NCBI GenBank assembly: GCA_021796315.1
Contig: JAJYOH010000448.1
Location: 1 to 5,282, forward strand
Direction of reading: 5' to 3'
Length of the DNA stretch: 5,282 bases
Origin: Chloroflexota bacterium
Lineage (GTDB): Bacteria > Chloroflexota > Anaerolineae > Anaerolineales > Villigracilaceae
The position numbers and the translations under genes were made by a program. The notes beneath the pieces were generated by a model, which was not told the DNA's origin, made no database searches, and saw nothing but the letters and a program-made list of their open reading frames with translations. Of the stretch, positions 1 to 4,681 are shown piece by piece. The number at the start of each line of letters is the position of its first letter. Position 1 is the first letter of the stretch.

Positions 1-1273
1 CCGGCTCCCGGCGCGCGTCTTTGATCTTGGGCTCGAGTGGCTGAGTCCAGCGGGCGCGCATTCGTTCGGACTGGCCGAAGGAATTGCCGTAACGGCCCAA
101 ATTGGCCAATGCATCCTGGAGTTCCTTGTCTACCCGTCCTTCGACCACAAGATGGCGGCGCATGTCCACAATGGCATCTATGTGTTCAATCAATACCGGG
201 CACTCGCGGACGCAGGCCCCACAAGTTGTACATGACCATAACATTTCGTCCTTGATCCACTCTCCAACCAGAAGGGGCGTTTTTCCGTTTCCGAGCAAAG
301 TCCGCCCATCTTGGCGCAACCCATCGCGGATCCCCAGGATCAACTGCTTAGGGCTAAGCAAAGTTCCCGCCGCGAAAGCCGGACACGCATCCTGGCAACG
401 ACCGCATTCAGTACAGGCATCGCCATCGAGTAATTGTTTCCAGGTTAGGCCGCGCAGAGCGCTGGCATAGATTGGTTCACCCCTTGCTGTCTGGGGAATG
501 GGGGCAAGTTGCCCTGTTGGTCGGTCGATCTTTGAGAAGAATACGTTAAGCGGGCCAGTTAAGGTGTGTAAGAGCGTGCCGACCGGCAAAGTGACGAGGG
601 CCACAGTAACTATGAGCAAATGAAATATCCACGCTCCTAAATGCCAGTTTAATAGTGTTGCATCTGAGGCGCGCGCGGCAATCCATGCTTGTGCAACCAA
701 CCAGGCAGTGGGCGACCATAGCGCCCATGCCGGCTTTTCTACAGCCAAATGAAGCGACTCGGTGAGCAATCCGCCCAACACGATCAGGACGATCAAAACC
801 AGGGACCAGGTAAAGCCGGGGTTGAGCGTCAACCGGCGCGGCCGCTGAATGAAGCGACGATAGGCCGCCATCGCCGCACCGATCAAGAAGAAAACAGTGA
901 ACGTGTCAAGAATAAATTTGTACGCAAGGTAAATATTGCCGTTGAGAAACTTGAAGAAATGGGAATCTATGGTTGCTAGCGCGGTGCCCAAAAAGAATAC
1001 GAAGAAAGACCATGCAATGGCAACGTGTATCATGCCTGGATACTGTTGACTCAGAACTCGAGTCTGAACGATCGCGTACTTGATAAGACGGCCAAGGCGT
1101 ACATGGGGCTTGTCCCAGAGAATCTGTGGACGGCCCACGCGCCACCAGAGACTGGCTTGCCGATAAAAACGGATGAGCAAAACAATAGTGGCGAATCCCA
1201 TCAACGCATACACGTAGAGTTGAGGTGATCCCCAGGTATCTGGTATGCCCCAAAAATCAATTCGCTCTGGCAT
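1..1273 (-). CDS. Membrane Fe-S oxidoreductase, EtfD / ETF:menaquinone oxidoreductase-like (partial, C-terminus beyond left edge)
   Basis: The frame stays open from an ATG at 1273 to the edge (424 codons seen). I translated it by hand; it begins MPERIDFWGIPDTW. Residues 19-37, 81-101, 118-138, 154-172 and 212-235 are hydrophobic helices, and 183-199 is a weaker one. This part resembles the NarI-type cytochrome b domain. Candidate haem ligands are H83, H175, H218 and H236, with H218 and H236 both in or at the end of the last helix. After a linker come two [4Fe-4S] motifs, C287-x2-C290-x2-C293-x3-C297-P and C348-x2-C351-x2-C354-x3-C358-P. Family members are usually around 650-700 residues and end in two cysteine-rich CCG domains, which would lie outside the window. 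An AAGGAG at 1289-1284, 10 nt upstream, supports the start. It lies 26 bp after etfA as the last visible gene of the operon. The expected role is to oxidise reduced ETF and reduce menaquinone at the cytoplasmic membrane. The family is clear; the exact electron donor is inferred from etfAB next door. Confidence 0.88.
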   Translation of the reverse strand, partial: MPERIDFWGIPDTWGSPQLYVYALMGFATIVLLIRFYRQASLWWRVGRPQILWDKPHVRLGRLIKYAIVQTRVLSQQYPGMIHVAIAWSFFVFFLGTALATIDSHFFKFLNGNIYLAYKFILDTFTVFFLIGAAMAAYRRFIQRPRRLTLNPGFTWSLVLIVLIVLGGLLTESLHLAVEKPAWALWSPTAWLVAQAWIAARASDATLLNWHLGAWIFHLLIVTVALVTLPVGTLLHTLTGPLNVFFSKIDRPTGQLAPIPQTARGEPIYASALRGLTWKQLLDGDACTECGRCQDACPAFAAGTLLSPKQLILGIRDGLRQDGRTLLGNGKTPLLVGEWIKDEMLWSCTTCGACVRECPVLIEHIDAIVDMRRHLVVEGRVDKELQDALANLGRYGNSFGQSERMRARWTQPLEPKIKDARREP

Positions 1274-1299
1274 GAGGTCGTCTCTCCTTCTAATCCAAC

Positions 1300-2265
1300 T
1301 TATATGCCTTTCGCTTCTTTCACTTTTTCCGTCAGCCCTGCGATGAGGTCGAACATATCCACCTCAACGCCGTATTTGGCGATGTTGAAAATCGGCGCGG
1401 CGGGATCGGTGTTGACGGCGATGATCGTATCGCTATCAGTAATCGCCTCGACGTGCTCAGGGGCGCCGCTGATGCCCAGCGCCAGATAGATCTTTGGCTT
1501 GACATGCTTTCCCGATTTGCCCACCAGGCGCGAGGCCGCCAGCCAGCCCTGATCAATAACAGGCCGTGAACCTGTTACGACACCTCCCATAGCCTTGGCC
1601 AAATCTTCGGCGAGCGCGATGTTATCTTTGTTTTGGATTCCTCGTCCAACAGCGATCAACAAGGATTCTTTGGAAATATCCACATCGCCCGCCTCTGGCT
1701 CGATATACTTTGACAATGTGACTCGCAACGACTCCAATGCCGGGACTTCGGCTTGTGTCACCGCAGGAGATTGTGTGCTCCGCCCCTGTTCGGCTTTATA
1801 GCCGCCAGGGATCATGGTTACCAGCGCGGTAGGGGCGGGGAGCTTGCCCTCGGCCATAATCTTGCCGCCGCAGATTTGGCTGACGAACTTGCCATCTGAA
1901 TTGAATTTTCGGCAGGAACTTACCAATGGCAATCCCAATCGAACGGAAAGCGTGCTGGCGACGTCTGCGCCGATGGAAGTACTGCCGAATAAAACTGCGC
2001 GCGGTTGTTTCTCGCCGATCAGACCAGCCAACGCTTTTTGATATGCATCTGAAGCAAACTCGGATAACGCCGCATGATCGAGATACAGCACCTGATCAGC
2101 GGCTAAATCTGTTGCCAACTCTTGCGCTTTATGCCCCAGCAGGACCGCAACAACTTTTCCGTTCAAGCCTTGAGCCAATTCGCGTGCGGCGGCCAGCATC
2201 ACGTAAGAAATATCCGCGACTTGCCCTCGTAAATGCTCAATGACAATATAAATATCCTGGCTCAT
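1300..2265 (-). CDS. etfA: Electron transfer flavoprotein, alpha subunit
   Basis: This is a full-length 321-residue protein, normal for EtfA. Residues 1-190 form the N-terminal alpha/beta domain. The C-terminal FAD domain carries GRGIQNKDNI (207-216), GSRPVIDQGW (232-241, with the conserved arginine R234 near the flavin), GISGAPEH (264-271) and AVNTDPAAPIF (283-293). The last two match the well-known EtfA signature region, and H271 corresponds to the conserved flavin-contacting histidine. The segment usually written VGQTGK reads VGKSGK here, so a lysine (K250) replaces the usual glutamine. The subunit would bind FAD, accept electrons from dehydrogenases such as acyl-CoA dehydrogenases in the cytoplasm, and hand them to a quinone reductase. 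The start is supported by AGGAGG (2276-2271) 5 nt upstream, which overlaps the end of etfB. It lies 12 bp after etfB and 26 bp before the membrane Fe-S gene, an arrangement that fits co-transcription. Confidence 0.96.
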   Translation of the reverse strand: MSQDIYIVIEHLRGQVADISYVMLAAARELAQGLNGKVVAVLLGHKAQELATDLAADQVLYLDHAALSEFASDAYQKALAGLIGEKQPRAVLFGSTSIGADVASTLSVRLGLPLVSSCRKFNSDGKFVSQICGGKIMAEGKLPAPTALVTMIPGGYKAEQGRSTQSPAVTQAEVPALESLRVTLSKYIEPEAGDVDISKESLLIAVGRGIQNKDNIALAEDLAKAMGGVVTGSRPVIDQGWLAASRLVGKSGKHVKPKIYLALGISGAPEHVEAITDSDTIIAVNTDPAAPIFNIAKYGVEVDMFDLIAGLTEKVKEAKGI

Positions 2266-2277
2266 GGAACCCTCCTC

Positions 2278-3042
2278 TCACAGCACGCCCAGTTCTTTGA
2301 AGACGCTGACGAGTTGGACAGCGATTTCATCTGGATTACCTGTGAGAATCGTCGCTCGTTGTGCGGTTTCGGGATGGAACATACGCTCGCTGATCGGCGC
2401 GCCGCTCGCGTCAAACCCCGACACTGGCCGCTCCTCAATCGTGGATGTTTTCATCGCCTGACGCACTTTACTGACCGCCACGTAGCGCGGCGGTTGCTCT
2501 GCGGCTTGAACGCCCAATACTGCGGGCAAGGTGACATCCATCTCAGCGATCAGTCCTCCCGGATATTCCTTCCGCACTTTGGACTTGCCATCGTTGATCG
2601 CGACGCCAGATACATAACCAACATAAGGCATTCCCAAATGCTCGGCGAGCAGGGGGCCGACTGATCCGTCTATATCGTTGTGTGCCTGTACCCCGGTCAG
2701 CACCAGATCGGGTTGAAATTCTTTCACGATAGTTGCGCAGGCGCGCGCCATGGCATGATTGCTCACGCTCCCGGCAAAATCCCCTTTAATTTTTATCAAT
2801 CGGTCCGCCCCTTTGGCGGCCGCGGTGAAAAGCACATCGTCTGCGCTCTCAAGGTCCGGTGTAATGACGGTCACCTGGCCGCCGCTCCGTTCTTTGAGCA
2901 GAATGCCCTGCTCGATGGCATGGTCGTCAAATTCATTGATGATCAAACGCGCGAAAGTCATGTCAAGCGCGGCGCCGCTTGCGTCAATGGTCAGTTCTTC
3001 GACCAGATCAGGGACAAGTTTAGCCAGAACCACGATGTTCAT
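2278..3042 (-). CDS. etfB: Electron transfer flavoprotein, beta subunit
   Basis: The protein has 254 residues, typical for EtfB. It opens with MNIVVLAKLVPD, the usual first beta strand, followed by FARLIINEFDDHAIEQ (30-45), equivalent to the common NP(F/Y)D..A.E segment but with glutamate E37 in place of proline. The nucleotide-binding loop region is GVQAHNDIDGSVG (117-129), followed by LLAEHLGMPYV; the loop differs clearly from the common QA.DGD..QVG. The region KEYPGGLIAEM...LPAVLGV (158-178) corresponds to the EtfB signature, also in variant form. EtfB pairs with EtfA and holds AMP, or a second FAD in bifurcating types; which one applies cannot be decided by eye. A GAGGTGA-type ribosome binding site sits at 3053-3047, 4 nt before the ATG. 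The gene follows the HdrD-like gene after 12 bp and precedes etfA by 12 bp. The family call is firm; the subgroup is open. Confidence 0.95.
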   Translation of the reverse strand: MNIVVLAKLVPDLVEELTIDASGAALDMTFARLIINEFDDHAIEQGILLKERSGGQVTVITPDLESADDVLFTAAAKGADRLIKIKGDFAGSVSNHAMARACATIVKEFQPDLVLTGVQAHNDIDGSVGPLLAEHLGMPYVGYVSGVAINDGKSKVRKEYPGGLIAEMDVTLPAVLGVQAAEQPPRYVAVSKVRQAMKTSTIEERPVSGFDASGAPISERMFHPETAQRATILTGNPDEIAVQLVSVFKELGVL

Positions 3043-3054
3043 AACTTCACCTCG

Positions 3055-4248
3055 CTACTCGCTCATCGCTTCGACCAACAATTCAGTGATGTCCCTTACT
3101 TTCAATTGCAAAGCTCCTTGAATTGTCTTGGCGGCATCTTCGAAACGAGGCGATTCATACGGACAAGCGACTGCCAGAACATTTGCGCCAACGCTGAGAG
3201 CCTCGCGCACGCGCCATTCCGATAAACGCGTGTGGGCCTTCTCCCATTGAAAGCCGTCCAGCCACATTCCGCCACCGCCGCCGCCGCAGCATAAACTGTT
3301 TGTGCGGTTGTGCGGCATTTCGACCAACTCCACGCCGGGGATGGCTCCCAACAATGTGCGAGGCTGGTCGAATACGCCGTTTGCGCGTCCGAGATAACAT
3401 GGATCGTGGTATGTGACTCTGGTTTTCACTTCACGTTTCAGCAACGGCTTGAGCTGGTCGAGGCGCTCTGCCAGAAACTCAGTGTAGTGTCGAACGGGAT
3501 AAGAAATGCCCAGTCTCGGATACTCGTTTTTGAGGGCGTTATAAGCATGGGGATCGGTAGTGATGATTTCGTTGAATTGGTATTTACTGAATGTTTTCCC
3601 ATTTTTATCCGCCAGCATCTCGAACAGGCCGCGCTCACCCGCCAACCGCTGTGAGTCACCGTCGCTGATCTCTTCCGGACCAAGAATACCAAAGTCTACA
3701 TCCAAGGCATTGAACACCTTTGCCAGCGCTCTTGCGGTTTGCTGGACACGGGGATGATACGAAGCATAATCACCGACGAACCACAGGATATCCACAGGCT
3801 GCCTGACTTTCCCCAATATTTTGACTTCAGGAGAGATTCCGTTCGCCCAATCAGCCCGCTTGCGGGCCGATTCGCCAAGCGGATTGCCGTACCGTTGGGA
3901 ATTTGCCAATGCAGTTTGAAGCTCCGCCGGAACATTGCCCGCCAAAAGCAACTCTTCTTTGACGCTGGCCATCAGGCCGGGCGTTAACGGGACCTTCGAG
4001 GGGCACGCCGTAGTACAGGCATAGCAGGAGACGCACATCCAGACTGTGTCGGTTTCCAGTACCTTATTGAACCTGTCAGCGCGCAACATGGCGATCATCC
4101 TGCTGGGCGGATAGGTCATCAAATAGCCGAAGGGACATATACCGCTGCAATTCCCGCACTCCAGGCAAAGCCTCAGCCGCTCGCCGCTTGGTGTGGCTTC
4201 AAGGACTTTATCGTAGAACGAACGCTCTATTACTTCCGTGGTAGCCAT
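3055..4248 (-). CDS. Soluble HdrD/GlpC-like (Fe-S)-binding protein with degenerate CCG domains
   Basis: This 397-residue protein has no membrane segments. Residues 28-39 and 72-83 are two classic [4Fe-4S] motifs, CLECGNCSGICP and CVSCYACTTACP. A linker (107-143) closely matches the one in the membrane Fe-S protein of the same operon. Then come two halves with the fold pattern of CCG (DUF224) domains. The first (about 152-247) keeps the framework (FVGDYASYHPR, GPEEISDGD, TTDPHAYNALKNEYP) but has no cysteine at any expected position. The second has HDPC (C284), LCCGGGGGG (C320, C321) and ACPYE (C362), so the final CxxC cysteine is E365. HdrB/HdrD-type CCG domains bind noncubane Fe-S clusters or act at disulfides, so the active centre here may differ. 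The start is supported by AGGAG (4260-4256), 7 nt upstream. As first gene of the ETF operon it probably carries electrons between EtfAB and the membrane partner. Its substrate, if any, is unknown. Confidence 0.9.
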   Translation of the reverse strand: MATTEVIERSFYDKVLEATPSGERLRLCLECGNCSGICPFGYLMTYPPSRMIAMLRADRFNKVLETDTVWMCVSCYACTTACPSKVPLTPGLMASVKEELLLAGNVPAELQTALANSQRYGNPLGESARKRADWANGISPEVKILGKVRQPVDILWFVGDYASYHPRVQQTARALAKVFNALDVDFGILGPEEISDGDSQRLAGERGLFEMLADKNGKTFSKYQFNEIITTDPHAYNALKNEYPRLGISYPVRHYTEFLAERLDQLKPLLKREVKTRVTYHDPCYLGRANGVFDQPRTLLGAIPGVELVEMPHNRTNSLCCGGGGGGMWLDGFQWEKAHTRLSEWRVREALSVGANVLAVACPYESPRFEDAAKTIQGALQLKVRDITELLVEAMSE

Positions 4249-4299
4249 GTATCAACTCCTGGAAAGTCTTAGAAAATCTTTTAGAGGTCCGATACTCGC

Positions 4300-4364
4300 G
4301 CACATCCCGCGCTGGATGCACATCCCTGGTCGAGCGCCCCCCACCCCCAGTGTGTTGCGGGATG
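4300..4364 (-). promoter_or_regulatory. Structured G-rich leader of the ETF operon
   Basis: CATCCCGC at 4303-4310 and its perfect reverse complement GCGGGATG at 4357-4364 flank a 46-nt loop. Inside lie a smaller dyad (GGATG 4314-4318 / CATCC 4321-4325) and a C6-A-C5 run at 4337-4348, which is G-rich in the minus-strand transcript. If transcription starts near 4381, this lies in a leader of about 133 nt. It could fold upstream of the first gene. It does not match a riboswitch I know, and the function is a guess. Confidence 0.3.
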
Positions 4365-4387
4365 CGGCTTCCCAAGCAATGCGAGAT

Positions 4388-4416
4388 ATTATATTCGCGT
4401 TCTACAGAGATTGGAA
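4388..4416 (-). promoter_or_regulatory. Candidate promoter of the HdrD-like/etfBA operon
   Basis: On the minus strand a perfect TATAAT lies at 4393-4388. The hexamer 17 bp upstream, TTCCAA (4416-4411), matches the sigma-70 -35 consensus at only three positions. A start near 4381 would give a leader of about 133 nt. The call rests mostly on the -10 box and its position upstream of the operon, so it is tentative. Confidence 0.35.
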
Positions 4417-4524
4417 TGATGGGCGGAGCATTTGTTTGAGTAACGACCATACGGCCTCTCTTTGACCAAACGCGCCTCGGTCCCCTGAAGAATGGGCGTG
4501 TTTGCGATTTCAACAATCTCAGTA

Positions 4525-4540
4525 TGTGACATATTTCACA
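4525..4540. promoter_or_regulatory. CRP/FNR-family operator-like palindrome
   Basis: The sequence TGTGA-CATATT-TCACA is a perfect 5-6-5 dyad with the half-site and spacing of the CRP consensus; FNR sites have the related TTGAT half-site. It lies between the divergent operons, centred about 149 bp from the prenyltransferase ATG and 284 bp from the HdrD-like ATG. Relative to the two promoters proposed here it would sit near -127 and -151, which is not a classical activator position. Either the promoters are misplaced or the site acts differently. The regulator itself is not in the window. Confidence 0.55.
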
Positions 4541-4542
4541 AT

Positions 4543-4569
4543 TTAGCCAGCGATAAAAATCATGGCTAA
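4543..4569. repeat. Inverted repeat able to form a hairpin
   Basis: Perfect 7-bp arms TTAGCCA (4543-4549) and TGGCTAA (4563-4569) enclose an inner GAT-AAAA-ATC (4552-4561), giving a two-part stem. It begins two bases after the CRP-like dyad. No T-tract follows on either strand in the usual place, so it is not an evident intrinsic terminator. It could be a second operator. Confidence 0.5.
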
Positions 4570-4623
4570 GTAGTGATAAACATCCTAAAGATTATTTAGT
4601 CAATCTATATCGTGTCGGTCAGG

Positions 4624-4653
4624 TTAGTGTTTTGCTTATCATGGCGTTATAAT
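4624..4653 (+). promoter_or_regulatory. Candidate promoter of the prenyltransferase gene
   Basis: A perfect TATAAT is present at 4648-4653, about 29 bp before the ATG at 4682. The best-spaced upstream hexamer, TTAGTG (4624-4629, 18-bp spacer), is a poor -35 match, so the promoter would be weak or activator-dependent. A start near 4660 would leave a leader of about 22 nt including the ribosome binding site. Confidence 0.45.
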
Positions 4654-4681
4654 CTTGTGAAATTTACATAAGGTGAAGTCA

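Larger units (their letters stand above)
4249..4681. other. Divergent intergenic regulatory region
   Basis: These 433 bp separate the minus-strand ETF operon from the plus-strand prenyltransferase gene. I see no convincing gene: the open frames crossing it have no recognisable motifs and overlap the start of the HdrD-like gene. The part from about 4500 to 4680 is rich in A and T and holds two dyads and a candidate plus-strand promoter. The part from about 4290 to 4370 is rich in G and C, with short inverted repeats and a C6-A-C5 tract, and would be the 5' leader of the ETF operon transcript. No tRNA or known riboswitch core could be recognised by eye. Confidence 0.8.

Noticed and set aside
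906..1253. Minus-strand open frame of 115 codons
   Set aside because: It is a shifted-frame shadow of the membrane Fe-S protein. The other frame carries the helices and connects to the Fe-S motifs.
2680..3225. Plus-strand open frame of 181 codons
   Set aside because: It lies antisense to etfB and the end of the HdrD-like gene, which have clear family motifs. It has no motifs of its own.
4307..4374. G-quadruplex in the ETF leader
   Set aside because: Only the G5-T-G6 run is compact. The other G-tracts are 10 to about 20 bases away, longer than usual quadruplex loops.
4238..4465. Plus-strand open frame of 75 codons in the intergenic region
   Set aside because: It overlaps the HdrD-like 5' end antisense. 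Its start codon is antisense to that gene's leader, and the product has no recognisable features.
4208..4516. Minus-strand open frame of 102 codons across the start of the HdrD-like gene
   Set aside because: It overlaps the HdrD-like start out of frame, shows no domain or motif, and runs through the candidate promoter and leader.
4543..4569. Hairpin as an intrinsic terminator
   Set aside because: No run of T follows on either strand, and it lies between two divergent starts, where no transcript is expected to end.
4656..4668. TGTGAAATTTACA as a second CRP-type site
   Set aside because: The spacing differs from TGTGA-N6-TCACA, one pair is mismatched, and it lies directly before the ribosome binding site of the prenyltransferase gene. 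It is probably chance in AT-rich DNA.
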